Assembly: GCA_003212795.1 (NCBI GenBank)
Contig: QCOV01000001.1
Span: 525,321 to 589,320, forward strand
Direction of reading: 5' to 3'
Source: OCS116 cluster bacterium AG-435-F03
Lineage (GTDB): Bacteria; Pseudomonadota; Alphaproteobacteria; MED-G09
DNA length: 64,000 bases
Below the pieces are notes generated by a model. The model did no database searches. It saw only the letters and a program-made list of their open reading frames with translations, and was not told where the DNA came from. Below, in pieces: positions 48,232 to 57,540 of the stretch (position 1 is its first letter; the number at the start of each line of letters is the position of its first letter). A program made the position numbers and the translations under genes.

Positions 48232-50295
48232 ATGAATAGATCTAAAAAGAAATTCTTTTTTATTATTTTAACATGTTTGTCTTTTATTTTTATACCTTTG
48301 TTAGTGTTAGCTGAAACAAAGAATAAAAAAAATGGAGAAATTTTATATGCAGAAAATTGTGCAGAATGCCATTCATTATCCTTAAGGGGGTCTTCACATG
48401 GTAATGAATTAATAGGAAGAATTTTTATAGAAAAATGGCAAAATAATTTTGAATTACTTTTTTCAGTTATAGCTAACACAATGCCGCCCGGTAATAATCA
48501 TAAAATTAGTAATAGTGATTACTTGGAAATTCTTTCATATATATTAGATAAAAATAATATAAAAAATATTAACCTAACAAATATTGTTGATATTTCTGAT
48601 GAAGAAGAATGGGTTTCTTTCAGTGATCCAAGTACAATTGATAGGCCTGAAGATAGAAAATCATTATTCGAAAATAAAAAATTAAAAAATTATAATAATT
48701 TATCAATTGATGCCGTAAATTATCCTAACCCTAATGACTGGACGTCATGGCGAAGAAGTCCATTATCTCATGGATTTACTCCACTTACTCAAATAAATAA
48801 AAAAAATATTAGCAATTTAAAGTTGTCATGGTCATTAACAATGTCTGAAGGAAGCAATCAGGGAACACCTTTGGTTTATGATGGCGTTATGTTTTTAACG
48901 CATCCAGATAATATAATACAGGCTATCAATGCTAAAAACGGAGAGTTGATTTGGGAATATAAATATAATTACAAAAAAGGCTCTAAAACATTAGGTGGGC
49001 CTACTAGAAATATAGCTATTTTTCAAAATAAAATCTTTTTAGCTACTTATGATGCTCACTTAATTGCATTAGATGCTGTGACTGGAAAATTAATATGGAA
49101 AACTAAAAAAGCTAATTATGAAGATGGTTATACACATACCAGCGGTCCAATTATTGCTGATGGAATAGTTATATCAGGAATTAATGGTTGCGAAAGATAT
49201 ATAAAAGACGGTTGCTTTATAACTGGACATGATCCAGAAACAGGGGAGGAAATATGGAGAACGTCAACTATTGCCTTACCCGATGACCCCAATAGTGAAA
49301 GCTGGGGTGATACACCTCAACTTTATAGATCAGGATCAGATATGTGGATAGCTGGTAGCTATGATCCAGTTTTAAACTTATTCTATATTGGAACCTCACA
49401 AGCAAAACCATGGGTTGCTGCGAGTAGAGGAATGACTCCTAATGAGGCAGCTTTATATACAAATTCAACATTAGCGATAAAGCCAAGAACTGGAGAAATT
49501 GTTTGGTATTTTCAACATATACCTGGTGAAACTATTGATATGGAGGTTGGGTTTGAAAGAATACTTATTGATGAAGATGGAAAAAAATATCTTATCACAA
49601 TAGGTAAAGATGGGATTGTTTGGAAATTGAATAGAGAAAGCGGAACATTTGTTAAACTAAAAGATACTATGAACCAGGATATATATAGTAGTGTTGATAA
49701 AAAATATGGAAGAGTAAAATACCGCGAAGATATTATAAATTCTGAAATTGGTAAGGCATTTTCAGCTTGCCCAGGTATATATGGAGGCCATAACTGGCAA
49801 TCAGCTTCATATGATAATATCTCTAAAATACTCATAATCCCTTTACATCAGCTTTGCTCAGATATGATAGGTAGAAAAGTGGACATGTCCGAAGGTGGTG
49901 GAGGTTATGGAGGAGATTCAAAAACATATAAAATGCCAAACAAAAAACCTGGTAAAATTATAGCTATCAATTCCCAAAATTTGGAAGAATTATGGTCTCA
50001 TGAGCAAGAAGCTATGTTCTTAACATCGGCCTTAACAACAAAATCTGGGATAACATTTATTGGTGATTTAGATAGAAAGTTTAAAGCATTTGATACTAGA
50101 AATGGTAATTTGTTATGGGAAACAACTCTAAACTCAGCAGTTCATGGTTATCCAATTAGTTATGGAGTTAATAATAAACAATACATTGCAGTAACAACTG
50201 GCATGGGGGTTTTTAGAGCCTTAACATCAAATATAAGTCCTGATATTTATCAGCCAGAAGGCGGCAACACGATTTATGTTTTCGAATTAGACTAA
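48232..50295 (+). CDS. PQQ-dependent dehydrogenase with N-terminal cytochrome c domain (quinohemoprotein)
   Basis: Signal peptide; CAECH heme motif near the N-terminus; beta-propeller W-repeats (AINAKNGELIWEYKY, ALDAVTGKLIWKT, AFDTRNGNLLWETTL). Start moved to ATG at 48232. Confidence 0.9.
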   Translation: MNRSKKKFFFIILTCLSFIFIPLLVLAETKNKKNGEILYAENCAECHSLSLRGSSHGNELIGRIFIEKWQNNFELLFSVIANTMPPGNNHKISNSDYLEILSYILDKNNIKNINLTNIVDISDEEEWVSFSDPSTIDRPEDRKSLFENKKLKNYNNLSIDAVNYPNPNDWTSWRRSPLSHGFTPLTQINKKNISNLKLSWSLTMSEGSNQGTPLVYDGVMFLTHPDNIIQAINAKNGELIWEYKYNYKKGSKTLGGPTRNIAIFQNKIFLATYDAHLIALDAVTGKLIWKTKKANYEDGYTHTSGPIIADGIVISGINGCERYIKDGCFITGHDPETGEEIWRTSTIALPDDPNSESWGDTPQLYRSGSDMWIAGSYDPVLNLFYIGTSQAKPWVAASRGMTPNEAALYTNSTLAIKPRTGEIVWYFQHIPGETIDMEVGFERILIDEDGKKYLITIGKDGIVWKLNRESGTFVKLKDTMNQDIYSSVDKKYGRVKYREDIINSEIGKAFSACPGIYGGHNWQSASYDNISKILIIPLHQLCSDMIGRKVDMSEGGGGYGGDSKTYKMPNKKPGKIIAINSQNLEELWSHEQEAMFLTSALTTKSGITFIGDLDRKFKAFDTRNGNLLWETTLNSAVHGYPISYGVNNKQYIAVTTGMGVFRALTSNISPDIYQPEGGNTIYVFELD

Positions 50296-50330
50296 TCTAA
50301 TAATGGACAATATTTTTTTATGAGATAATA

Positions 50331-50350
50331 TTTTCTTAATAATAAGAAAA
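50331..50350. repeat. Short inverted repeat TTTTCTTA-ATAA-TAAGAAAA
   Basis: 8-bp perfect arms, 4-nt loop, 35 bp after the quinoprotein stop; AT-only except one G/C pair. Confidence 0.5.
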
Positions 50351-50356
50351 ATAAGA

Positions 50357-50452
50357 ATGAACAAGTTATCCGATATAATTACCTATACTGCATTAGTAGC
50401 ATTATTTATCATTGTGCCCCTTTATTTTATTTATAAAATTTTGAATAATTAA
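50357..50452 (+). CDS. Putative 31-aa single-TM small protein
   Basis: MNKLSDIITYTALVALFIIVPLYFIYKILNN; not in the ORF track. Confidence 0.45.
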   Translation: MNKLSDIITYTALVALFIIVPLYFIYKILNN

Positions 50453-50537
50453 TTATTTATTTCAATAATAATTTTATTATAAAATATTTATATAATTAAT
50501 TTTTAATTAAAATAAAATTTTTTAAATATGCTTACAT

Positions 50538-50545
50538 AAGGAGGG
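50538..50545 (+). promoter_or_regulatory. Strong Shine-Dalgarno for the proteorhodopsin gene
   Basis: AAGGAGGG 6 nt upstream of ATG 50552. Confidence 0.85.
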
Positions 50546-50551
50546 CTTAAT

Positions 50552-51256
50552 ATGAATGATATATTAGCAGCCAACGACTACGTTGGAATTACATTTTGGA
50601 TAGTTGCGGCAGGTATGCTTGCAGCAACTGTTTTTTTCTTTGTCGAAAGAGATAGAGTTTCTGACAAATGGAAAACATCTCTCAGCGTCGCTGGTTTGGT
50701 TACTGGTGTTGCATTTTGGCATTATCTATATATGCGAGGCGTATGGATCTCAACTGGTGAATCACCAACAGTTTATAGATATATTGATTGGGTAATAACA
50801 GTACCTCTTCAAATTGTTGAATTTTACTTAATTGTAGCTGCAGTTGCAGTTGTAAGAGCAGCATTATTTTGGAAGCTTTTAATAGCATCTTTAGTTATGT
50901 TAGTTTTTGGATATCTTGGAGAATTAGGTTTAATTAATGCTACAACTGGTTTCGTAATAGGTGTTTTTGCATGGGCATACATTATTTATGAAATTTTCCT
51001 AGGCGAAGCTTCGAAAGCTAACGCTGGAAGTGGCAATGCAGCAAGTCAGGCGGCATTCTCTACTATTAGACTTATTGTAACATTTGGTTGGGCAATTTAT
51101 CCGATTGGATATTTCTTAGGCTATATGGGTGGTGGCGTAGATTCAAATACACTAAACATTGTTTACAACCTTGCTGACTTTTTAAATAAAATTGCATTTG
51201 GTATAGCTATTTGGGCTGCAGCAGTTTCTGACTCAAGCTCAAGATCAAGCGCATAA
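50552..51256 (+). CDS. Proteorhodopsin, proton-pump type, predicted blue-absorbing
   Basis: Seven TM; helix C RYIDWVITVPLQIVEFYLI carries D97/T101/E108 equivalents with Gln at the 105 tuning position; helix G ADFLNKIAFGIAIW Schiff-base lysine. Confidence 0.97.
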   Translation: MNDILAANDYVGITFWIVAAGMLAATVFFFVERDRVSDKWKTSLSVAGLVTGVAFWHYLYMRGVWISTGESPTVYRYIDWVITVPLQIVEFYLIVAAVAVVRAALFWKLLIASLVMLVFGYLGELGLINATTGFVIGVFAWAYIIYEIFLGEASKANAGSGNAASQAAFSTIRLIVTFGWAIYPIGYFLGYMGGGVDSNTLNIVYNLADFLNKIAFGIAIWAAAVSDSSSRSSA

Positions 51257-51276
51257 ATTTATAAATTTATAATATT

Positions 51277-51312
51277 TTAAAACCCGGCTTATTTTAGGCC
51301 GGGTTTTTTTTA
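51277..51312 (+). terminator. Rho-independent terminator of the proteorhodopsin gene
   Basis: CCCGGC-TTATTTTAG-GCCGGG followed by a T run, about 25 nt after the stop. Confidence 0.92.
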
Positions 51313-51777
51313 TATTATTGGCGATGAATGATGCACCTTTATCTTGAGGTTATCATTTGTATCTTTTACAAGCATAAAAGTGAAGGCAACTTTAGTGTTT
51401 TCATCCTTAGATAATGGAAATAATTCCAAAACACCCATACAAAAACAGTAACCATTTTCAATAATTATATTTATATCTAATAGATCTATTTTTTCCCAAG
51501 GCTTAATAGCAAAGCCATTATCTTCTGATATATTACCCTTAACGAAGTAAGATAGAGCATCCTCTTGATTATTCCTAAAAATTACCTCTTTTGTGAATGT
51601 CGGTTTAAATAAAACTTCACCCTCAGTAAAGTTATAATGCTTTAATATAAAATCTTTAGCTACTGAAACAAAATCATTATTCTCAGTATATGTTTGGCCA
51701 ATGCTAACCACCCCACTCTTCCAGGAATCTAAAAAAGAAATAACCTCATCTTTGTGAATAATTCTTTCTATCATCAA
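51310..51777 (-). CDS. SnoaL/NTF2-like conserved protein
   Basis: IERIIHKDEVISFLDSWKSGVVSIGQTY...ALSYFVKG...KIKVHHSSPII. Confidence 0.6.
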   Translation of the reverse strand: MMIERIIHKDEVISFLDSWKSGVVSIGQTYTENNDFVSVAKDFILKHYNFTEGEVLFKPTFTKEVIFRNNQEDALSYFVKGNISEDNGFAIKPWEKIDLLDINIIIENGYCFCMGVLELFPLSKDENTKVAFTFMLVKDTNDNLKIKVHHSSPII

Positions 51778-52217
51778 TCATTACCTTTAATGAAGAAATA
51801 TAAACCTATAGTAAGAAGAAATAATTGCTCACTAGCAAATAATATTTTTCCTCTCTCTCCAATAAATATACTCCAATCAGAATGAGCAATAATTAAAGCA
51901 CTTATCATAATTACTATTACACCTGCGCCAGATAATCTTGTTAACAAATTAGATAAAACAGGTAGTGATTTAATTAATAATCCTCCAATAATTATGGTTA
52001 TACCGGCAAGCATCTCTCCCCAAGCAACTAAATATGTCATAAGTTTTGGGTATAGAACTCCTTGAGAACCAAGAAAACTTGTAAATCCATCAATAATTTT
52101 AAATTTTCCATAACCATGTAAAAAAAAAGATATACCTAGAGTTATCCTTAAAAGAAAATGAGCATAATTATAAAGTGGAGAAAACAATCTATTTAAAAAA
52201 GAATTTATTAGCATCAT
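51774..52217 (-). CDS. DoxX family membrane protein
   Basis: LLRITLGISFFLHGYGKF, YLVAWGEMLAGITIIIGGLL. Confidence 0.85.
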   Translation of the reverse strand: MMLINSFLNRLFSPLYNYAHFLLRITLGISFFLHGYGKFKIIDGFTSFLGSQGVLYPKLMTYLVAWGEMLAGITIIIGGLLIKSLPVLSNLLTRLSGAGVIVIMISALIIAHSDWSIFIGERGKILFASEQLFLLTIGLYFFIKGND

Positions 52218-52355
52218 CTACTTACTCCCTAAAATTTAATTAATTTAACTAAGTGATTCCATTAATTCAGATTAACACTTTTTTTGTGTTTTTTTTTATT
52301 TTTAAAAATTTGGCATGTTTTTTGATTATTAGAAATAGAATTATAGGAGTAATTA

Positions 52356-52433
52356 ATGTCAATTCTAAATAACATAATGATGATAGTTTTATTTTCAGCA
52401 GTGATAATAGCTGTTCAACCACTTTTCATATAA
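52356..52433 (+). CDS. Putative 25-aa single-TM small protein
   Basis: MSILNNIMMIVLFSAVIIAVQPLFI with upstream AGGAG; not in the ORF track. Confidence 0.4.
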   Translation: MSILNNIMMIVLFSAVIIAVQPLFI

Positions 52434-52443
52434 ATAAATTATC

Positions 52444-52644
52444 ATGTTTACGAAAAAAATTTTTATAGAGATAACTAAACTTGCTATATGTATTCTTGGT
52501 GTTCTAACTCTTTATATATCATTGGCTTCCATTATTAATGGCCAATATGCTTTATTTAGCTATCTTCTGCCTTTTAATATTGCATTTGTAGTATGGTATC
52601 ATTTTAGGCTAAATAATATTTCTTTGAGGTTCTTTAAGTATTAA
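52444..52644 (+). CDS. Hypothetical small membrane protein
   Basis: 66 aa, two TM segments. Confidence 0.45.
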   Translation: MFTKKIFIEITKLAICILGVLTLYISLASIINGQYALFSYLLPFNIAFVVWYHFRLNNISLRFFKY

Positions 52645-52697
52645 GAAATTAATAAATAATTTTTTAATAAAATTATGAATCGCATTAAATAATAGAT

Positions 52698-53213
52698 GTG
52701 CATAAAATATTAGAAAATACACTTGAAAAATTTATCTTTGCAAGTCGTTGGCTACTTGCTCCAATTTATGTAATTCTCTCCATCTCACTTTTTTTCATAA
52801 CTATAAAAGTTCTTGAAGAGTTTATAAGTTTTATTCCAGTGCTAGGCTCATCAGATCTTAAAGATATGATGCTCTTTATATTGCATATTATTGATTTAGC
52901 TTTAGTTGCTAATCTAACACTTATGATTATCTTTTCAGGTTATGAAAATTTTGTTTCAAGAATAAGTATCGCTGATGGAAGTGAAGATAAACCAGATTGG
53001 ATGGGAACTGTCGATTTTAGTGAATTAAAATTAAAGTTGGTAGCTTCAATAGTTGCTATATCAGGGATTAATCTTCTTGAAACTTTTATGGACATAGGAA
53101 AAAAAAGTGAAAATGAAATCTTTTGGATGATTATTATTCATGTTGTTTTTGTAGGTTCAGGTGTTTTATTAGCTTTGATGGATTATATTTCATCAAAATC
53201 AAAAAAGAATTAA
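52698..53213 (+). CDS. UPF0114/YqhA-like membrane protein
   Basis: FASRWLLAPIYVILSISLFFITIKVLEE, FSGYENFVSRI, LKLKLVASIVAISGINLLETFM. Confidence 0.87.
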   Translation: MHKILENTLEKFIFASRWLLAPIYVILSISLFFITIKVLEEFISFIPVLGSSDLKDMMLFILHIIDLALVANLTLMIIFSGYENFVSRISIADGSEDKPDWMGTVDFSELKLKLVASIVAISGINLLETFMDIGKKSENEIFWMIIIHVVFVGSGVLLALMDYISSKSKKN

Positions 53214-53283
53214 ATCTTATAAATCTATAAAAATAGAATATAATTAAATTTATTTAGCTTACTTAAGATTTTAAGGATTTTAA

Positions 53284-53658
53284 ATGGCACTAAAACCAGG
53301 CCCAATGAAAGTAATTCATAATTTTTTTAAAACAAAAGATGAAGTTCTTGATGATATTAAAAAATTAGATCTTTGGCCAAGTGTATATGTTTCTGATAGA
53401 ATGGATGAACTTCCGCCTCATTGGCATGACTTAGATAATTGCGGGTATGTAATGCAAGGAAGTAGTTATGTTATAGACGAGAAAGGAGAGCGAATTCCTC
53501 TTAATCCCGGAGATAAACTTCATATACCTGCAGGTGCGATTCATGCAGAAGGAAAGGTAGAAGAACAAATGATTTATATTGTTGGGTTGTCTGAGCCAGG
53601 AAATTTATTAGAAAAACTATCGTTACTAGATCCAAAAGATAGCCCACTTAAATACTAA
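53284..53658 (+). CDS. Single-domain cupin protein
   Basis: PPHWHDLDNCGYVMQGSSYVIDEKGERIPLNPGDKLHIPAGAIHAEGKV. Confidence 0.82.
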   Translation: MALKPGPMKVIHNFFKTKDEVLDDIKKLDLWPSVYVSDRMDELPPHWHDLDNCGYVMQGSSYVIDEKGERIPLNPGDKLHIPAGAIHAEGKVEEQMIYIVGLSEPGNLLEKLSLLDPKDSPLKY

Positions 53659-53666
53659 TATTTATT

Positions 53667-53743
53667 TGGTCGGAGCGGCGGGATTTGAACCCACGACCCC
53701 TTGTCCCCCAGACAAGTGCGCTACCGGGCTGCGCTACGCTCCG
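53667..53743 (-). tRNA. tRNA-Pro(GGG)
   Basis: Reverse complement CGGAGCGTAGCGCAGCCCGGTAGCGCACTTGTCTGGGGGACAAGGGGTCGTGGGTTCAAATCCCGCCGCTCCGACCA. Confidence 0.95.
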
Positions 53744-53749
53744 AAGCTT

Positions 53750-54106
53750 TTAAAGGGAAGATCGAATTTCTATAAGTTCATTGATAATGAGCTGTTTGAT
53801 ATCTAATGAGTCTTTGCCATCATTTGTTTGAATTATTATTTCTTTATTCGTTAGACCTTCATTAGTATTAATCTTTTTAAGCTGCTCAACAGCACCTTTA
53901 ATGGTTAAGCCGTTATCATACAAAAGAGATTTAATAACTTTTAATTTATCAATATCAGAAGGTCTATAAAATCGCCTTCCCCCCGATCTCTTAACTGGTC
54001 TGAGTTGAGAAAATTTGGTTTCCCAAAAACGTAATACATATGGTTCAACTCCAACTTCATTTGAAGCTTCACCAATAGTTCTATAGGCATCGGGTCCTTT
54101 ATTCAT
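53750..54106 (-). CDS. MerR-family transcriptional regulator
   Basis: YRTIGEASNEVGVEPYVLRFWETKFSQLRPVKRSGGRRFYRPSDIDKL. Confidence 0.92.
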   Translation of the reverse strand: MNKGPDAYRTIGEASNEVGVEPYVLRFWETKFSQLRPVKRSGGRRFYRPSDIDKLKVIKSLLYDNGLTIKGAVEQLKKINTNEGLTNKEIIIQTNDGKDSLDIKQLIINELIEIRSSL

Positions 54107-54113
54107 AATAATC

Positions 54114-54401
54114 TTAGCTGTTTACTCTTCTTTTTAATTCTTTACTTGCTCTAAACGAAATAACTCTTCTTGCATCAATGATCGCTTCTTCTTTTGTTTT
54201 AGGATTTCGTCCAATTCTTTCTTTTTTATGTTTAACAGAAAAAGTTCCAAATGATGTTAATTTCACTGAATTCCCATCAATTAAATCTAAAATTATTTCT
54301 TCAAAAAATTGATCAACTATTTCAGAAGCTTCTGTTTTTGAAATTCCAACTTCACTGTAAATTAATTCCGCCAGTTCTGCGCGAGTAAGTGTTTCAGACA
54401 T
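54114..54401 (-). CDS. ihfA: Integration host factor subunit alpha
   Basis: LTRAELAELIYSEVGISKTEASEIVDQFF...GTFSVKHKKERIGRNPKTKEEAIIDARRVISFRAS. Confidence 0.93.
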   Translation of the reverse strand: MSETLTRAELAELIYSEVGISKTEASEIVDQFFEEIILDLIDGNSVKLTSFGTFSVKHKKERIGRNPKTKEEAIIDARRVISFRASKELKRRVNS

Positions 54402-54460
54402 ATCCCCTCTCGATTTAATATCACATAAAACTATGATAATTCATTAAAATCAAGCTTTAA

Positions 54461-55438
54461 CTACCATCTAATTAAGCTTGAGCCCCATGTAAAACCTCCG
54501 CCCATTGCTGCTAATAAAACAATATCACCTTTGCTAATATTATTATTATAAACAGCTTCATTTAAAGCCAGCGGTATAGATGCTGCAGATGTATTTGCGT
54601 GCTTGTCTACAGTTACAATAATCTTATCTTTTTCTATACCTATTTTTTTAGCAACAGCATCTAAAATTCTTGAGTTGGCTTGATGAGGTACAAACCAATC
54701 AATATCTTCAATTGTCATATCATTGGTATCAAGAGCTTCAATTATTGATGAAGAAATATTCTTTACAGCATGCTTAAAGACACCACCTCCATCCATTCTA
54801 AGAAAACCAACATTATTTGAAGTGGATGGACCTCCATCAACATAAAGCATATCTTTGTAATCACCGTCAGAATAAAGGTGATTACTTAAAATTTGGCTAG
54901 AAGAGCTATAATCAGTAGATTTTAAAACTACAGCCCCTGAACCATCTCCAAATAGAACGCATGTTGATCTATCATTCCAATCAAGAATTCTGCTGAATGT
55001 CTCTGAACCAATGACTAATGCGTAATTAGACTTTCCAAGCCTTATTGCATTGTCTGCAAGTTCAAGGGCATATACAAATCCTGAACATACTGCTTGCACA
55101 TCATAAGCATATCCTTTTTTTATTCCCAATCCAGATTGAATTGATGTTGCTGTTGCTGGAAAGGTGTTATCGGGAGTAGCCGTAGCTAAAATTATCAAAT
55201 CTATGTCTTGCGAAGAAATTCCTGCATTTTTTATAGCATTTTTTGCAGCTTGAATTCCTAACGATGAAGTAGTTTCAGATTCATCAGCAATTCTTCTCTC
55301 TTGTATTCCAGTTCTTTCCTTAATCCATTCATCACTTGTTTCTACAGTCTTAGAAAGCTCATCATTAGTTACAACCTTATCTGGTAAATAGCCGCCTACC
55401 CCTATAACTTTTGATCGATAAAATTTTTCGCCTGACAT
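54461..55438 (-). CDS. fabH: 3-oxoacyl-ACP synthase III
   Basis: [57 protein letters not shown]. Confidence 0.96.
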   Translation of the reverse strand: MSGEKFYRSKVIGVGGYLPDKVVTNDELSKTVETSDEWIKERTGIQERRIADESETTSSLGIQAAKNAIKNAGISSQDIDLIILATATPDNTFPATATSIQSGLGIKKGYAYDVQAVCSGFVYALELADNAIRLGKSNYALVIGSETFSRILDWNDRSTCVLFGDGSGAVVLKSTDYSSSSQILSNHLYSDGDYKDMLYVDGGPSTSNNVGFLRMDGGGVFKHAVKNISSSIIEALDTNDMTIEDIDWFVPHQANSRILDAVAKKIGIEKDKIIVTVDKHANTSAASIPLALNEAVYNNNISKGDIVLLAAMGGGFTWGSSLIRW

Positions 55439-56451
55439 TAAATATTTTCCTCAATGAGATCACTTATCTTCTTTGAAACATCTGAACGAGCAAGATTTAC
55501 ACTAAATTGAATAGCGTTTGAAAACCCTAAAAAGTCAGTTCCACCATGACTTTTAACTACTAATCCATTAAGGCCTAAAAAGAAACCACCATTATTTCCG
55601 CGAGGATCAATTTTATCTTTTAGAGATTTAAGGGAATTTTGAGCAATAAACATTCCCAATTTTCCTGTAAGACTAGATTTTAAGCTATCAGTTAAATAAA
55701 AAGCAATAAGTTTGGCAATTCCTTCAGCTGTTTTTAAAGCAACATTACCAGTAAAACCATCTGTAATAATTACATCTGCAGTACCTTTTGATAAATCATC
55801 ACCCTCAACAAAACCAATAAAATTATCATTAAAGATATTGTTTAATTTATCATTGGCCTCTTGAAGATTATTAGATCCCTTAATCTCTTCATGACCTATA
55901 TTTAAGATTGCTATTTTTGGGTTTTCTTTTTTTAAAACACAAATAGCATATGCATACCCCATAATACCAAATTGAATTAATTGATTTGGTGAAACATCAA
56001 TATTTGCCCCTAAATCCAAAACAACTGAATTTCCTTTTGGGTTAGGCCATAAAGCTGTAATTGCAGGTCTTTCAATTCCATCAACTGTTTTTAATATTAA
56101 TTTTGATAAGGCCATTAACGCACCTGTATTCCCTGCCGAGAGAACAACATCTGACTCATTATTAGCGCATGAAGCAATACTCATCCACATAGATGAGTCT
56201 TTTCCAATTCTTCTAATTGCATCAGCAGGTTTCGCATCCATTGGAACATAGTTTTCAGTATGAAAGATGGTTAATTTTTTTTCTAAAGATGGATATTTTT
56301 TTAGAACTTTATGAATTTCATTTTCATTACCAAATAAGTTTGCATGAACATTGTCTAACTGATCTAAAGCATGATTTAAGCCTTTAACGGTTACCTCTGG
56401 CCCAAAATCACCTCCCATCATATCAATTGATATTTTTGTTATATCTGACAA
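55438..56451 (-). CDS. plsX: Phosphate acyltransferase PlsX
   Basis: [48 protein letters not shown]. Confidence 0.95.
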   Translation of the reverse strand: MSDITKISIDMMGGDFGPEVTVKGLNHALDQLDNVHANLFGNENEIHKVLKKYPSLEKKLTIFHTENYVPMDAKPADAIRRIGKDSSMWMSIASCANNESDVVLSAGNTGALMALSKLILKTVDGIERPAITALWPNPKGNSVVLDLGANIDVSPNQLIQFGIMGYAYAICVLKKENPKIAILNIGHEEIKGSNNLQEANDKLNNIFNDNFIGFVEGDDLSKGTADVIITDGFTGNVALKTAEGIAKLIAFYLTDSLKSSLTGKLGMFIAQNSLKSLKDKIDPRGNNGGFFLGLNGLVVKSHGGTDFLGFSNAIQFSVNLARSDVSKKISDLIEENI

Positions 56452-56471
56452 GCTTTATTAATTTTAAAGAA

Positions 56472-57014
56472 TTAAAACTCCCTTTTTGATTCTTCAATTA
56501 TATCTTTATAAGATTTATTGTTGTACTTATGTATTTTTTTATAAACATATTCGCTTAATTTATGAACTTTATTAGTTAACTCTTTATCTAGAGGCCAGAT
56601 ATTTCTTAAAAGGGCCTCGTCAAAAGATTTCCTATCATTAATTGTATTTGAATAAATACTTAATCTTCCATACATTGATTTAGCTGCAATTTTCATTTTC
56701 TTAGAAAAAGTATTGTCACTGATTCCCAATTCTCTATAAGTTGACTCCAATTCATCTATAAATGTTTCTAATAGATTCTGTTTAAATAACTTATTTTCAT
56801 TATTATTTTGGTCTAAAGAATTAAAAATAATGAAAATATGTAGAATGATAATTTCAAACCTTCCATTAATATCGTTTTTAACTTCTAAGTCATTGAAAAA
56901 CCAATCATTGTATGACTGAACAAGTATTTTCTTGTAAAGCGCTTCATGAGGTAAGTTATATTCTTTAAAATTTACTTTTTTATAAGAAAATAGATTTTTA
57001 AATTTTTTAAACAT
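56472..57014 (-). CDS. Ubiquinol-cytochrome c chaperone-like protein
   Basis: Position upstream of plsX; RFEIIILHIFIIF, LLETFIDELESTYRELGISDNTFSKKMKIAAKSMYGRL. Confidence 0.82.
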   Translation of the reverse strand: MFKKFKNLFSYKKVNFKEYNLPHEALYKKILVQSYNDWFFNDLEVKNDINGRFEIIILHIFIIFNSLDQNNNENKLFKQNLLETFIDELESTYRELGISDNTFSKKMKIAAKSMYGRLSIYSNTINDRKSFDEALLRNIWPLDKELTNKVHKLSEYVYKKIHKYNNKSYKDIIEESKREF

Positions 57015-57090
57015 TTAATTTTGAAATATTGACATAGTTGTAATAAAAGACCATTTCTAATAATGTTTATTTTAATGTAAATATATAGAT

Positions 57091-57540
57091 ATGAAATTAA
57101 TTTTTGAAAAATTTATATTTGTTGCCCTATGTTCTACAATAATCAATTGTTCACCAATTGTAGAAAATAGAGGATATGTCTTTGATAATAAGCTTATCTC
57201 GCAAATAGAGGTGGGTAAAACAAATGCTGGACAAGTTTTAAATATATTAGGAACACCATCAACAACATCTACTATTGATGCTAAGACTTGGTACTATATT
57301 TATAGTAAGGCCGAAACTACCGCATTTTATCAGCCAAGTGTTTCTCAGAGAAGAATAATAACTGTTGGTTTTAATGATGATAGTAGGGTTACATATTTAG
57401 AAGAATATGGATTACAAGACGGAAATATAATTGCCTTTAATTCAAATTCTACACCAACAAGAGGAAGAGAGCTTACTATTCTTCAACAATTGTTTGGTAA
57501 CTTAGGAAGATTAGGAGCAGGTAATTTGCCTGGAAATTAA
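57091..57540 (+). CDS. bamE: BamE/SmpA-OmlA-like outer-membrane lipoprotein
   Basis: IINCSP lipobox; LISQIEVGKTNAGQVLNILGTPSTTSTIDAKTWYYI. Confidence 0.85.
   Translation: MKLIFEKFIFVALCSTIINCSPIVENRGYVFDNKLISQIEVGKTNAGQVLNILGTPSTTSTIDAKTWYYIYSKAETTAFYQPSVSQRRIITVGFNDDSRVTYLEEYGLQDGNIIAFNSNSTPTRGRELTILQQLFGNLGRLGAGNLPGN

Noticed and set aside
49512-49835. Minus-strand 107-aa ORF inside the PQQ dehydrogenase
   Set aside because: Shadow ORF; the plus-strand frame has clear propeller motifs.
51261-51280. AT-rich ATAAATTTATAAATTTATAAT repeat after proteorhodopsin
   Set aside because: A simple AT run expected at this base composition; the adjacent GC-rich hairpin explains the 3' end.
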